From Pseudomonadota bacterium (GTDB lineage: Bacteria; Pseudomonadota; Gammaproteobacteria; Acidiferrobacterales; UBA6901): a DNA stretch of 64,000 nt. Where the stretch lies: contig JAJXUF010000005.1 of the NCBI GenBank assembly GCA_021783175.1, positions 1 to 64,000 of the forward strand, given 5' to 3'. Each line of letters opens with the position of its first letter. The stretch's first letter is position 1. The position numbers and the translations under genes were made by a program. The notes under the pieces were generated by a model that did not search any database, was not told the DNA's origin, and was given only the letters and a program-made list of their open reading frames with translations. Positions 1 to 9,648 of this stretch are shown in pieces.

Positions 1-653
1 AATGGCACGACAAAATATTGCAGACCTGGTCGAGTGAGCGAAGCCGCCGCGATGATGATGCCGACGACTAGCGGCAGTAGCCATCCAGACTGCGTTGGTA
101 ACTTGGAAGTCAGCCAGAACGCAAGCACCGCGAGAAAGCAAAAAAGCGTTTCGCTGAGTACATACACGTTCATTGTCACGAGGTGCGGACTTACGGCAGT
201 GAGGAATGCCGGAACCAGAGCGACTGTTGGTGAAAGAAAGGTTCGGAAAAGAAGATACGCCAACAAAACAGTTGCCGCGCTGATCAGCGCTTGCACGTTA
301 AGAATCGACCTTACCATGGCAAGTGTTGGCGCCTTGCTGACGAACGGGTAAAGAAACAACGGGTAGCCCGGCGACCGAACCGCATCTGGTGTGGGTGCCT
401 GTGCCGGTGCGGGCGGCAGCGTGGGGGTTCGAGAGTAGACTCCGTATTGTTTCAAGTTGTACGCAGAATAGAAATAATCCAGGGCGTCAGCCCGGATGGG
501 CGAGGGCACCACTGTCCGTTGTACCGACTCGATCCGAAGGTCCAACGCCAAAATCAGAATGACCAGAAGCGCCGCAATATGCCACAAGCTCACATGGGAC
601 TGGATTTCTTTGTGCAGCAAGGACTCCAGGCGTTGCCGAATTGATGTGAGCAA
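1..653 (-). CDS. Membrane glycosyltransferase, GT39/ArnT-like (partial, runs off left edge)
   Basis: The minus strand is open from 653 to the window edge (217 codons, no stop), so only the N-terminal part is present. It begins with a soluble stretch and a membrane helix at about residues 22-38. The periplasmic loop has the acidic motif RADALDYFYSAYNLKQYG and then RSPGYPLFLYPF, which is the arrangement of polyprenyl-phosphate-sugar-dependent transferases of the PMT/ArnT fold. Further hydrophobic helices follow near residues 120-139, 143-165, 168-183 and 190-210. I chose TTG at 653 because AAGGAG lies 6 nt upstream. An in-frame ATG at 716 lies upstream of a good -10 box and lacks a close ribosome-binding site. 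Such enzymes move a sugar from a lipid carrier to a protein, lipid or polysaccharide; the acceptor cannot be told. Confidence 0.72.
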   Translation of the reverse strand, partial: MLTSIRQRLESLLHKEIQSHVSLWHIAALLVILILALDLRIESVQRTVVPSPIRADALDYFYSAYNLKQYGVYSRTPTLPPAPAQAPTPDAVRSPGYPLFLYPFVSKAPTLAMVRSILNVQALISAATVLLAYLLFRTFLSPTVALVPAFLTAVSPHLVTMNVYVLSETLFCFLAVLAFWLTSKLPTQSGWLLPLVVGIIIAAASLTRPGLQYFVVP

Positions 654-686
654 GTGTTGCTCCTTAGTACCGATAATTGATTCTGA

Positions 687-716
687 ATTATAGGTACTCC
701 CGTCGTGACCTGCCAT
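687..716 (-). promoter_or_regulatory. Putative sigma-70 promoter of the GT39-like gene
   Basis: On the minus strand a perfect TATAAT at 692-687 is preceded, 18 nt upstream, by ATGGCA (four of six matches to TTGACA). Transcription would begin near 680, leaving a short leader before the TTG start at 653. This supports the TTG over the upstream ATG. Confidence 0.45.
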
Positions 717-977
717 CCCTGCACATCCGAACTCCTCTAGTGAGCTGCTGAGGGTATCCTGCCGAGGATTTTTCCTGCTTCGGTACGCATCCTAATTGAT
801 CGCTTCGTCCGCGATCTTGGTGCCCGCAATTCACTGAATGGCGGCTGCAAGGGGGTATCGATGGCAAACCGGCTAGGAGCAAGAGGACTCAAATCAGTCG
901 ACAACTTCAGGTGCGGTGGTCTGCGACATAGCTTATCATCGCGCCTCTGGCAAACTAACCGGCACTCAGGCCGACGC

Positions 978-2537
978 ATGTCACGCAAGCTTATCGGTTC
1001 CACCCTTTTGATCGGCGGGATGACGCTGATCTCGCGTATTCTCGGGCTGGTCCGCGATACCATCTTTGCCCATCTGATCGGTGCCGGCGCCGGAATCGCC
1101 GCCGATTCCTTTTATGTCGCCTTCCGCATCCCCAATTTCCTGCGCCGTGTTTTCGGCGAGGGTGCGTTTTCGCAGGCTTTTGTACCGGTTTTCTCGGAGT
1201 ACAAAACGCGCGGCGATCCGGCGCAGGTGCGCGTTTTTATCGACCATGTCGCAGGCGTTCTCGGGGCGATGCTGATCCTTATTGCGCTGATCGGTGTCCT
1301 CGCGGCGCCGCTATTGGTTGCTGGCCTGGCCCCGGGATTTCTGGCGCAACCGGCAAAGTATCATCTTACCGTTCAGATGTTGCGCATCACTTTTCCCTAC
1401 ATTCTTTTCATTTCTCTGGTCGCAATGGCCGCCGGCATGCTCAATACCTACGGACGCTTCGGTATTCCTGCAATCACGCCAGTGTTGTTTAACCTCTCCA
1501 TGATTGGCGCCGCCTTGCTGCTTACGTCGCACCTGCATCCGCCGGTCATGGCACTGGCCTGGGGTGTGGCCATTGCCGGGGTGGCGCAGCTGCTTTTTCA
1601 GCTTCCGTTCCTGCGCAGCATGCGCCTGCTGCCGAGACCGCGTATTGCGTTGCACGATGAGGGCGTACGGCGGGTATTCCGTCTTATGCTTCCGGGAATA
1701 TTCGGCGTGTCGGTGTCACAGATTAATCTGATGGTCGATACGCTTCTGGCCTCTTTCCTGGCCACTGGCAGCGTCTCCTGGCTTTATTATTCGGACCGGC
1801 TTCTCGAATTTCCCATTGGCGTATTTGGCATCGCACTGGGGACGGTGATCTTGCCGAGTCTTTCCATCAAACACGCGCGCGCTTCGCGCGAGGCCTTTTC
1901 CCATACTCTCGATTGGGCAATCCGCCTGGTTCTGCTGGTCGGTCTGCCGGCGACCGTCGCGCTCGTGGTGCTCGGCGGTCCCATGCTGGCCACCCTGTTT
2001 CGCTACGGCGCATTTCATACCCGCGACGTAATAATGGCATCGCGTAGCCTGACCGCTTTCTCCATCGGGCTCTGCGCATTTCTGCTGATCAAGGTGCTAG
2101 CGCCGGGATTTTATTCGCGTCAAGACACCAAGACGCCGGCGCGCATCGGTGTTATAGCGGTTGTTTCCAACATGGTGCTGAGTCTGATGCTGGTGTTGCC
2201 GCTGGCGCACGCCGGACTTGCCCTGGCAACCTCGCTTGCCGCCTATGTAAATGCCGGTCTGTTGCTGCGCGGCCTGCTAAAACAGCAGGTCTACCGTCCG
2301 CAGCCGGGACTCACCGGGTATATTATAAGGATAATGACCGCCAGTCTGGTGATGGGCGCCGTATTATGGTGGGGAAGCGGAGATTTGGTGTCATGGTTGC
2401 AGGCGCATGCGCTGGCACGCACCCTGCGACTGGCATTCTGGGTCTTTGCTGGTATGCTGGTCTACTCGGTAATGTTATTGCTGCTGGGGATCCGGCCGCG
2501 ACAGCTGGTGCTTCACAAGGCGGATGGGGATGAGTAG
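978..2537 (+). CDS. murJ: Lipid II flippase MurJ (MviN)
   Basis: MurJ is the inner-membrane MOP-superfamily transporter that moves lipid II across the membrane for peptidoglycan synthesis. The protein is 519 residues, normal for the family, and begins MSRKLIGSTLLIGGMTLIS followed by RILGLVRD, the conserved MurJ N-terminus. About 14 hydrophobic helices follow, with the family segment FRIPNFLRRVFGEGAFSQA near residue 55. I start at ATG 978. The frame is open back to 861, but those 39 codons are not MurJ-like. It heads the conserved order murJ-ribF-ileS-lspA, here interrupted by a DUF2203 gene overlapping its 3' end. The usual divergent rpsT neighbour is absent. Confidence 0.95.
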   Translation: MSRKLIGSTLLIGGMTLISRILGLVRDTIFAHLIGAGAGIAADSFYVAFRIPNFLRRVFGEGAFSQAFVPVFSEYKTRGDPAQVRVFIDHVAGVLGAMLILIALIGVLAAPLLVAGLAPGFLAQPAKYHLTVQMLRITFPYILFISLVAMAAGMLNTYGRFGIPAITPVLFNLSMIGAALLLTSHLHPPVMALAWGVAIAGVAQLLFQLPFLRSMRLLPRPRIALHDEGVRRVFRLMLPGIFGVSVSQINLMVDTLLASFLATGSVSWLYYSDRLLEFPIGVFGIALGTVILPSLSIKHARASREAFSHTLDWAIRLVLLVGLPATVALVVLGGPMLATLFRYGAFHTRDVIMASRSLTAFSIGLCAFLLIKVLAPGFYSRQDTKTPARIGVIAVVSNMVLSLMLVLPLAHAGLALATSLAAYVNAGLLLRGLLKQQVYRPQPGLTGYIIRIMTASLVMGAVLWWGSGDLVSWLQAHALARTLRLAFWVFAGMLVYSVMLLLLGIRPRQLVLHKADGDE

Positions 2538-2943
2538 CGGTTCAAGCATTTTTCAGATTGTCGCACCCAACGATCCGCGCATTTTTACGCTGGCGGAGGC
2601 GCAGGTGCTGTTTCCGCTCGTGCGTTCCATAACCCAAGCCGCCCATGCCGAGCTTGAACCGGTCCGCCGCAAGCTCGAATCCATGGTGCCAACCAACCCC
2701 TCGATCCGCGACGTGGAACACCAGTACGAGCTGATCGTCAAACGTTGGGTGGCCAAGATGGAGCGTTTGGGGCTGGTGATCAAGGGGCTGTGGCTGGTCG
2801 ACTTCGACACCGGCGATGGGTACCTCTGCTGGAAGTTTCCCGAGCTTAAAATTGGCCACTACCACGCTTATAACGAGGGGTACACCGGCCGCCGTCCGCT
2901 GGACGAGGTAATCCAGGAATTCGATCCGGACTGGGCGGTGTAA
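2524..2943 (+). CDS. DUF2203 family protein
   Basis: A 139-residue soluble protein of unknown function. It matches the DUF2203 pattern: FTLAEAQVLFPLVRSI near the N-terminus, a helical middle, a central GLVIKGLWLVDF (the family's 'G-x-x-x-K-x-x-x-x-GLVDF' element), then GYLCWKFPE and GYTGRRPLDE near the C-terminus. Its start overlaps the end of murJ, so the two are probably translationally coupled. ATG 2524 and ATG 2530 are both possible; AAGG at 2517-2520 is better spaced for 2530. The position between murJ and ribF is not the usual arrangement. Family assignment is from motif memory and no function is inferred. Confidence 0.75.
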   Translation: MGMSSGSSIFQIVAPNDPRIFTLAEAQVLFPLVRSITQAAHAELEPVRRKLESMVPTNPSIRDVEHQYELIVKRWVAKMERLGLVIKGLWLVDFDTGDGYLCWKFPELKIGHYHAYNEGYTGRRPLDEVIQEFDPDWAV

Positions 2944-3056
2944 ATTCATGAAACGCTCCTGCCGAGAGCCGGAGTCGTTTGCGGCGTGCTGTCTCATCAC
3001 CCTGCGCTACTCCTGGCGAATGTGCTTTGCCATGACGGAAGTGTGGTAACCCCATC

Positions 3057-3995
3057 ATGGAGCTGATCTGCGGAATCCAGAATCTGCAACCGCAGCATCG
3101 CGGGTGCGTCGCCACCATCGGTAATTTCGACGGTGTCCATCTCGGCCATCAGGCGGTCATTGGTCAGTTGGCCGAAAAGGCATCGGAACTCAAGTTGCCG
3201 GCGGTGGTAATCCTGTTTGAACCGCAACCCCAGGAGTTCTTCCGGCCAACTGCGGCTCCGGGAAGACTGATGCGGTTGCGCGACAAACTTATGGTATTGC
3301 GACGCTACTCGGTGGATCGGGTTTTTTGCCTGCGATTCGATGCGCGTTTGGCGCTAATGACGGCCGAGGACTTCATCAGCGAGATCCTGGTCAAGGGACT
3401 CGGCATCCGATACCTTGTTGTGGGCGACGATTTCCGCTTTGGGGCAAAGCGAGACGGCAATTTCGCTCTGTTGCAGGATGCCGGCAGGCGCAAGGGATTC
3501 ACGGTCGCGCCGATGCACACTTTCAGCATCGACGGGGCGCGTGTCAGCAGCACGCGCATCCGCGAGGCCCTGGCAATCGGCGACATGGCTGGTGCCGAAC
3601 GCCTGCTCGGGCGCAATTTTCGCATGGCCGGGCGCGTGGCCCATGGCGACAAGCGCGGCCGCACTATCGGCATGCCCACGGCCAATATCCATTTGCATCG
3701 CAAGACAACACCGTTGCGCGGCGTTTTCGTCGTAGAAATGTTCGGCCCGGAAGGCGAACCGTTGCCGGGAGTGGCGAACATCGGCACGCGCCCCACGGTC
3801 GATGGAACCCGCACGCTGCTTGAAGTCCATCTGTTCGACTTCAATCGCGATATCTATGGGTGCCATGTGAGTGTGGAATTTTTGCACAAGCTAAGGGATG
3901 AGCAGCGCTTTGCCTCGTTCGACGAGCTCAAGGCACGTATTTACCGGGATGCCGACGAGGCGCGCGCCTGGTTCGAAAACCGTGCCCGCCAATGA
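3057..3995 (+). CDS. ribF: Bifunctional riboflavin kinase / FAD synthetase RibF
   Basis: RibF phosphorylates riboflavin to FMN and then adenylates FMN to FAD in the cytoplasm. At 312 residues it has the normal length. The N-terminal nucleotidyltransferase half carries ATIGNFDGVHLGHQAV (HxGH-type motif), VVGDDFRFGAKRDGN and SSTRIREAL. The C-terminal flavokinase half carries GRVAHGDKRGRTIGMPTANI (the conserved PTAN substrate and metal loop) and GVANIGTRPTVDG. It lies about 120 nt upstream of ileS in the classical order. No strong ribosome-binding site is visible before ATG 3057, but the protein alignment supports this start. Confidence 0.96.
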   Translation: MELICGIQNLQPQHRGCVATIGNFDGVHLGHQAVIGQLAEKASELKLPAVVILFEPQPQEFFRPTAAPGRLMRLRDKLMVLRRYSVDRVFCLRFDARLALMTAEDFISEILVKGLGIRYLVVGDDFRFGAKRDGNFALLQDAGRRKGFTVAPMHTFSIDGARVSSTRIREALAIGDMAGAERLLGRNFRMAGRVAHGDKRGRTIGMPTANIHLHRKTTPLRGVFVVEMFGPEGEPLPGVANIGTRPTVDGTRTLLEVHLFDFNRDIYGCHVSVEFLHKLRDEQRFASFDELKARIYRDADEARAWFENRARQ

Positions 3996-4116
3996 TGCAA
4001 TCTTGGACTTTTTGCGCGCCACAACGGAAAATGGCACCCCGGAAACTAACTGATTGCGATAATTTCCCGGCTCGGCGCCCGCGGGCGCAGAACTGCAGAC
4101 CGATTAGCGAGCAGTA

Positions 4117-6969
4117 ATGATGGATAAGCAAGAAAAAGACTACAAGCAGACTCTGAATCTGCCGCAAACCGATTTCCCGATGAAGGCCAATTTGGCGGCG
4201 CGCGAACCGGAAATCCTCGAACGCTGGAAGCGTCTGGATCTCTACCAGCGCCTGCGCGAGCGCGCTGTCGGGCGGCCAAAGTATGTTTTGCACGATGGCC
4301 CGCCGTACGCCAACGGCGACATCCATATCGGTCATGCGCTCAATAAGATTCTCAAGGATATTATCGTCAAGGCCCGGACCTTGGCTGGATTCGACGCGCC
4401 CTATGTCCCCGGCTGGGATTGCCATGGACTGCCGATAGAACACATGGTGGAAAAGAAAATCGGCAAAGCCGGCGAAAAGGTCCACCCTGCGGCATTCCGT
4501 AAGGCGTGCCGTGAGTATGCGGCCAAACAGGTCGACGGCCAGCGTGCGGACTTCAAGCGTCTCGGCGTAATCGGCGACTGGGAGCGGCCCTACCTGACGA
4601 TGGATTTCCGCTTCGAGGCCAACATTATCCGCGAGCTCGGCAAGGTCATCGGGCGCGATCACCTGTACAAAAGCTTCAAGCCGGTGCACTGGTGCATCGA
4701 CTGCGGTTCTGCGCTGGCCGAGGCCGAGGTGGAGTACGAGGATAAGACCTCGCCTGCGATCGACGTGCGTTTTGCACTGGTCGACGAGGAAGAGCTGTTT
4801 GCGCGCTGTTCGCACGCGCCCGGGCATGAACGCGAGGGCAGGGGGCCGTTATCGGTACCGATCTGGACGACAACGCCCTGGACCTTGCCGGCCAATCAGG
4901 CCGTGGCGCTCAATCCGCAGGTTGAATACGTGTTGCTGCAATGCGAAAGCGAGCGCGGTCCCGAACGCTTGATCCTGGCCGATGCGCTGGTAAAGGACGC
5001 GATGACTCGCTATGGGATCAGCCAGTATCGCGTGCTGGCTACCTGCCGCGGTGCGGATCTCGAGGGGCTGCGCCTGCGGCACCCGTTCTATGCGCGCGAG
5101 GTGCCGCTGATCCTCGGGGCGCACGTCACGACCGATTCCGGCACGGGCGCCGTGCACACGGCGCCAGGCCACGGCCAGGACGATTTCGTCGTCGGCAGCC
5201 GCTACAACCTGCCGATCGAAAATCCGGTGGGCGGGGATGGCAAATTCCTTCCCGGCACCGAATTCTTTGCCGGCGAGCATGTGTTTAAGGCAAACGATCA
5301 CGTCATCGAGTTGCTCAAGGCGCGCGGCGCGCTGCTGCGGGTCGAAGCGCTGCGCCACAGCTATCCTCATTGCTGGCGCCACAAGACACCGATCATATTC
5401 CGCGCCACTCCGCAGTGGTTTATCGGCATGGAACGCGCCGGTTTACGCGCGCAGGCGCTGCACGAGATCCGCAAAGTTGCGTGGGTGCCCGACTGGGGCC
5501 AGGCGCGCATTGAGGGTATGGTGGAAAACCGTCCCGATTGGTGCATATCGCGGCAGCGAACCTGGGGTGTGCCCATCGCCCTATTTGTTGACAAGCAGAC
5601 CGGGAAAATTCATCCCGATACCGCCTCGCTCATAGAACAGGTGGCGCAGCGCGTCGAGCAATCGGGCATCGATGCCTGGTTCGACCTCGACGCGCGTCAG
5701 CTGTTGGGCGCGGATGCTGAACGCTACGAGAAGGTTACCGATACCTTGGATGTCTGGTTCGACTCCGGCGTAACCCATGCCTGTGTCCTGGAACAGCGCC
5801 CGGAACTGGCACACCCCGCCGACCTGTATCTCGAAGGGTCCGATCAACATCGCGGCTGGTTCCAATCCTCGCTTCTGACTTCGGTGGCAACGAGAGGAGT
5901 CGCACCGTACCGCACGGTGCTCACGCACGGGTTTACTGTTGACGCCAAAGGCATGAAGATGTCGAAGTCCTTGGGCAATCAGATTGTTCCGCAGAAGGTC
6001 ATCGGCACGCTGGGCGCCGACATTCTGCGGCTGTGGGTTGCGGCCACCGATTATCGTGCGGAAATGAGCATTTCCGACGAAATCCTCACGCGCATGGCGG
6101 ATTCCTATCGGCGCATTCGCAACACTGCACGCTACTTGCTCGGCAATCTTGCCGGATTTGACGCCAGCGAGCGTCTGGCACCCGCCGATATGCTGGCACT
6201 GGATCGCTGGGCGATAGCCAAGGTCTACCAGCTGCAGCAACAGCTGCAGGAGGCCTACGATACATTTGCCTTTCATCTCGTGTACCAAAAGCTGCATCAG
6301 TTCTGCGTCGTCGAGATGGGCAGCTTCTACCTCGATGTGCTCAAAGACCGCGTGTACACCACAAAAGCGAAGAGTCGTGCGCGTCGCTCGGCTCAGACTG
6401 CGATGCACCATATTCTCGAGGCCCTGGTGCGCTGGATGGCGCCGATACTGAGTTTCACCGCCGAGGAGATTTGGCATGTCATGCCTGCGCGCCCCGCGGA
6501 AAGCGTGTTTCTGGACGGTTGGCATGCCATACCCGAGCCGGCCAGCGGGGCGGGGTCGGAACTGACGGCGGACAGTTACTGGAGCAGCGTGCTGGAGGTT
6601 CGCGAACAGGTGGCGCGCGAGCTGGAGAAGGCGCGCGTAGCCGGTGCCATCGGGTCCTCGCTGGATGCGGAAGTCGATCTCTACTGCGACCCGCAGCTGC
6701 AGGCCCTGCTTTCCAGGCTCGAGGACGAGTTGCGCTTTGTTTTGATTACTTCCTATGCCCGCGTGCGGCCATTGGCTGAGGCATCGCCTCAGACAGTCGA
6801 GAGTGGCGTCAAAGGGTTGCGCGTGCAGGTGACAGTGTCGTCCCATGCAAAGTGCGTGCGCTGCTGGCATCATCGCGCGGATGTCGGAGCAAATGCCGAG
6901 CATCCGCAGTTGTGTGGACGTTGCGTCGAGAACGTGGCGGGTGCCGGGGAATCGAGGAGGTTTGCCTGA
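4117..6969 (+). CDS. ileS: Isoleucyl-tRNA synthetase
   Basis: This class I synthetase charges tRNA-Ile and edits misactivated valine. The 950-residue length fits bacterial IleRS. The HIGH motif is in [20 protein letters not shown] and the KMSKS motif in [17 protein letters not shown]. The CP1 editing domain contains [12 protein letters not shown] and [16 protein letters not shown]. The C-terminal zinc site is [10 protein letters not shown]...LCGRCVENV, typical of the type with a terminal zinc finger. Start is ATG 4117, with ATG 4120 immediately following. The stop codon shares its last base with the lspA start, so the two are coupled. Confidence 0.98.
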   Translation: MMDKQEKDYKQTLNLPQTDFPMKANLAAREPEILERWKRLDLYQRLRERAVGRPKYVLHDGPPYANGDIHIGHALNKILKDIIVKARTLAGFDAPYVPGWDCHGLPIEHMVEKKIGKAGEKVHPAAFRKACREYAAKQVDGQRADFKRLGVIGDWERPYLTMDFRFEANIIRELGKVIGRDHLYKSFKPVHWCIDCGSALAEAEVEYEDKTSPAIDVRFALVDEEELFARCSHAPGHEREGRGPLSVPIWTTTPWTLPANQAVALNPQVEYVLLQCESERGPERLILADALVKDAMTRYGISQYRVLATCRGADLEGLRLRHPFYAREVPLILGAHVTTDSGTGAVHTAPGHGQDDFVVGSRYNLPIENPVGGDGKFLPGTEFFAGEHVFKANDHVIELLKARGALLRVEALRHSYPHCWRHKTPIIFRATPQWFIGMERAGLRAQALHEIRKVAWVPDWGQARIEGMVENRPDWCISRQRTWGVPIALFVDKQTGKIHPDTASLIEQVAQRVEQSGIDAWFDLDARQLLGADAERYEKVTDTLDVWFDSGVTHACVLEQRPELAHPADLYLEGSDQHRGWFQSSLLTSVATRGVAPYRTVLTHGFTVDAKGMKMSKSLGNQIVPQKVIGTLGADILRLWVAATDYRAEMSISDEILTRMADSYRRIRNTARYLLGNLAGFDASERLAPADMLALDRWAIAKVYQLQQQLQEAYDTFAFHLVYQKLHQFCVVEMGSFYLDVLKDRVYTTKAKSRARRSAQTAMHHILEALVRWMAPILSFTAEEIWHVMPARPAESVFLDGWHAIPEPASGAGSELTADSYWSSVLEVREQVARELEKARVAGAIGSSLDAEVDLYCDPQLQALLSRLEDELRFVLITSYARVRPLAEASPQTVESGVKGLRVQVTVSSHAKCVRCWHHRADVGANAEHPQLCGRCVENVAGAGESRRFA

Positions 6970-7460
6970 TGTTCAGGTTTCTGTGGATCGCACTGCTGGC
7001 CTATGTTGCAGATCAGCTTTCCAAGCTGGCAGCGGTAAAATATCTTACCCGCCACGATCTCGTGCTGACGCCGTTCTTGAATCTCTCGCTGGCCTACAAC
7101 AGCGGTGCCGCTTTCAGTTTTCTCAGTAACGCATCCGGCTGGCAGAACATGTTCTTCGTCATTGTTGCCATCATCGTGTCGATCGTGATTTTGCTGATGA
7201 TCAGGCGTCTGGGCGCCAACGATATTCAGGTAGCGGTCGCCCTGATGCTGGTACTAGGTGGCGCCGCCGGCAATCTCACTGATCGTATTAGACTCGGATA
7301 TGTTATTGATTTTATTGATATATATTACAAGAGCTGGCATTGGCCGACATTCAACGTTGCGGATTCGGCAATTACCATCGGGGCGCTGCTGATGTTGCTC
7401 GACACGCTCGGCCTCGGATTCCGCAGGCGACACGATAGCGACCAGCACATTCCTGAATGA
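6969..7460 (+). CDS. lspA: Lipoprotein signal peptidase II
   Basis: LspA is the aspartyl protease in the inner membrane that removes signal peptides from diacylglyceryl-modified prolipoproteins. The 163-residue protein has four hydrophobic helices, the conserved FLNLSLAYNSGAAFS region, and both catalytic aspartates in VIDFIDIYY and FNVADSAITIG. The ATG overlaps the ileS stop by one base and is preceded by GAGGAGG about 8 nt upstream. That makes it clearly better than the longer open frame reaching back into ileS. The stretch around 7285-7330 is AT-rich compared with its surroundings. Confidence 0.96.
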   Translation: MFRFLWIALLAYVADQLSKLAAVKYLTRHDLVLTPFLNLSLAYNSGAAFSFLSNASGWQNMFFVIVAIIVSIVILLMIRRLGANDIQVAVALMLVLGGAAGNLTDRIRLGYVIDFIDIYYKSWHWPTFNVADSAITIGALLMLLDTLGLGFRRRHDSDQHIPE

Positions 7461-7575
7461 ATTGTCCAGGAGCTTGTCGCTTCACGCTGATGATGCCAGT
7501 AACATCGATCCGCGGCGGTGGACAGGCAGTGCATGGCGAATGGCAGATGCGCGCAGTGTTGGAGGCGGAATTGGC

Positions 7576-8016
7576 GTGAGCGCACAACCGATTACACATG
7601 GTTGCCGGGTGACGATGCGTTTTAGCCTGCACCTCGCTGACGGCACGCTGGTAGATGAGAGCCGTGACGGCGAACCGCTGACCGTCATTGTCGGTCAGGG
7701 CGACCTCATGCCCTGCCTCGAACAGCGACTGATGGGGTTGCGCACCGGCGAGGCCGCCCATTTCGAAATCGGCGCGAGCGATGCCTGCGGGCGCGGGACA
7801 GACGACAACGTGCACGCGCTGGCGCGTGATAGTTTCCCGCCGGATATGCCGCTGGATCCGGGTGTGGTCCTGGAATTTACCCTGCCTTCGGGCGAGGAAG
7901 TGGCCGGCACCGTATTGGGCGTAACTGCCGGTGAAGTCACAGTGGACTTTTCGCACCCGCTTGCCGGACATGACCTCGTCTTTGACGTCGAGATTCTCTC
8001 GGTCGAAGTCGTCTGA
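7576..8016 (+). CDS. fkpB: FKBP-type peptidyl-prolyl isomerase, SlpA/FkpB type
   Basis: A small cytoplasmic FKBP-like prolyl isomerase/chaperone of 146 residues. It shows VTMRFSLHLADGTLVDES, the FKBP active-site strand GQGDLMPCLEQRLMGL, and the inserted-in-flap domain typical of SlyD/SlpA proteins (FEIGASDACGRG...FPPDMPL). I start at GTG 7576 because GGAGG lies at 7561-7565 and the family begins just before this point. The frame extends back to a TTG at 7462, but that extension is not family-like. It sits between lspA and ispH, its usual place. Confidence 0.9.
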   Translation: MSAQPITHGCRVTMRFSLHLADGTLVDESRDGEPLTVIVGQGDLMPCLEQRLMGLRTGEAAHFEIGASDACGRGTDDNVHALARDSFPPDMPLDPGVVLEFTLPSGEEVAGTVLGVTAGEVTVDFSHPLAGHDLVFDVEILSVEVV

Positions 8017-8091
8017 TTGGACCGCCGCACGGCTTGCAGTCATAATACGTTTTTCCTTCCCGGCCGTGTCCGGTCACCATTGTGTCGTTCT

Positions 8092-9021
8092 ATGGAACTC
8101 ATTCTTGCCAACCCGCGCGGCTTTTGTGCCGGTGTCGATCGCGCCATCGAAATCGTCGAGCAAGCGCTCGCGCGCTTTGGTGCGCCGATCTATGTGCGCC
8201 ATGAGGTGGTGCATAATCGATTCGTGGTAGATGGCCTGCGCGCCAAGGGTGCGGTGTTCGTCGACGAGCTGGATCAGGTGCCGGATGGGGGCACCGTCAT
8301 TTTTAGCGCACACGGAATTTCCCAGAGCGTGCGCCGGGAAGCTCAACGGCGCGCCCTGAGCGTGTTTGACGCCACCTGCCCGCTGGTGACGAAGGTACAT
8401 ATGGAGGTCATTCGGTACCGCAAGCACGGCACCGAATGCATTCTCATCGGCCACGCCGGTCATCCGGAGGTCGAAGGTACGCTTGGACAGGCGGAGGACG
8501 GCATCTATCTCGTCGAGACGCCGGATGACGTGAGTCAATTGCAGGTAAAGAACCCGGACAACGTGGCTTTTGTCACGCAGACCACCCTGTCCGTCGATGA
8601 TACGGCGCGCGTGATTGATGCTCTGCGCAGGCGTTTCCCGGCGATTCAGGGACCGCGCAAGGATGACATCTGCTATGCCACACAGAATCGCCAGGATGCG
8701 GTACGCTTTTTGGCGCGCGACTGTGATGTAGTGCTGGTAGTCGGATCAGCGAACAGTTCCAACTCCAACCGGTTGCGCGAGGTTGCCGAGGCACAGGGCG
8801 CGCGTGCCTACATGATTGACGGTCCTGAGGATATACGCACCGACTGGTTTGCGGCGGCAGCCCGTGTGGGCCTGACCGCCGGCGCCTCGGCGCCGGAGGT
8901 GCTGGTGCAGGCGGTGGTCAGGCATCTGTGCGAACTCGGGGCAAGTCTCATTCCGGAGCAGGTGGGTCAAGTCGAAGGGGTTGTCTTCCCCGTACCGCGC
9001 GAGTTACGCCGCGCGGAGTGA
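8092..9021 (+). CDS. ispH: 4-hydroxy-3-methylbut-2-enyl diphosphate reductase IspH
   Basis: The last enzyme of the MEP isoprenoid pathway, reducing HMBPP to IPP and DMAPP with an iron-sulfur cluster. The protein is 309 residues, the usual length. Its three cluster cysteines are seen in [27 protein letters not shown] and [14 protein letters not shown]. The SxN-type substrate motif is [16 protein letters not shown] 8092 begins [15 protein letters not shown], the family N-terminus; the 25 upstream codons that stay open are not conserved. A possible promoter (CATAAT at 8041-8046, 18 nt after TTGGAC) lies in the fkpB-ispH gap. Confidence 0.97.
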   Translation: MELILANPRGFCAGVDRAIEIVEQALARFGAPIYVRHEVVHNRFVVDGLRAKGAVFVDELDQVPDGGTVIFSAHGISQSVRREAQRRALSVFDATCPLVTKVHMEVIRYRKHGTECILIGHAGHPEVEGTLGQAEDGIYLVETPDDVSQLQVKNPDNVAFVTQTTLSVDDTARVIDALRRRFPAIQGPRKDDICYATQNRQDAVRFLARDCDVVLVVGSANSSNSNRLREVAEAQGARAYMIDGPEDIRTDWFAAAARVGLTAGASAPEVLVQAVVRHLCELGASLIPEQVGQVEGVVFPVPRELRRAE

Positions 9022-9085
9022 GCGCAAGTCCACGCGCAACGATCCAACTAGCAGCAGGATCCTTGGCGGCGCGTGTCGTCTGGGG

Positions 9086-9547
9086 TTACTTCTTCCAGCA
9101 GTCCGTTGCCGTGCCGGTAGCGAGCTTGTTCCCTTTTTCGTCGAGTGTGAACGAGGTGCATTGCGTGTCGTTCGCCTGGGGACCTGTGATCATCGGCACA
9201 GCTTTAAGCAAATAGCTTGGCTGGGGTGGACTGGTAGGTGCGTCATTGGGATTCGGACTTTTAGCCGTCAGCACGTAGTACCCATCGGGAGAATATCCTG
9301 AGCCCGCAAGAGTAGCGCTTTGGCAGCTTTCGGTTGCGCCAATGGATGACGTGTATGCGTTGCAGTCGGCAAAGAATTTTTCTTCTTGTGCCGCCAGCTG
9401 AGTAAGCCCGATCTCGGCGTCGGATCGTCTCGTCACCGTGGTCCAGTGCATGTAGCTGGGGTAGGCGATGGCGACGAGAATTGCCAGGATGACCAAAGTC
9501 ACCATCAATTCGATCAATGTAAAGCCCAGTTGAACGATGCGGTTCAT
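9086..9547 (-). CDS. pilE: Type IV minor pilin PilE
   Basis: A 153-residue prepilin, the last gene of the minor-pilin operon. The leader MNRIVQLG is followed by the class III signal FTLIELMVTLVILAILVA with the conserved Glu5, to be cleaved and methylated by PilD. The C-terminal globular part has cysteines at both ends of its last third (near residues 62, 74, 130 and 149), suggesting disulphides. AGGT about 8 nt upstream of the ATG may serve as ribosome-binding site. With PilV, W, X and PilY1 it forms the priming complex at the pilus tip. Confidence 0.88.
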   Translation of the reverse strand: MNRIVQLGFTLIELMVTLVILAILVAIAYPSYMHWTTVTRRSDAEIGLTQLAAQEEKFFADCNAYTSSIGATESCQSATLAGSGYSPDGYYVLTAKSPNPNDAPTSPPQPSYLLKAVPMITGPQANDTQCTSFTLDEKGNKLATGTATDCWKK

Positions 9548-9648
9548 AGTGTGCTACCTGTTATGTAGTTTGTAGTCGCCGTTACAGCATTGTGCGGCGG
9601 TCGTCGCTACGGTGACCACGCGGCCGCCAGCGCAGTGTTTTGAAAGAA

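Noticed and set aside
861..977. Earlier in-frame ATG for murJ
   Set aside because: The 39 extra residues are not hydrophobic or family-like; MurJ proteins begin at the ATG at 978.
5581..6903. Long open frame antisense to ileS (about 440 codons)
   Set aside because: High-GC codon bias of ileS leaves the opposite frame open; the translation has no domain and no ribosome-binding site, and ileS is certain.
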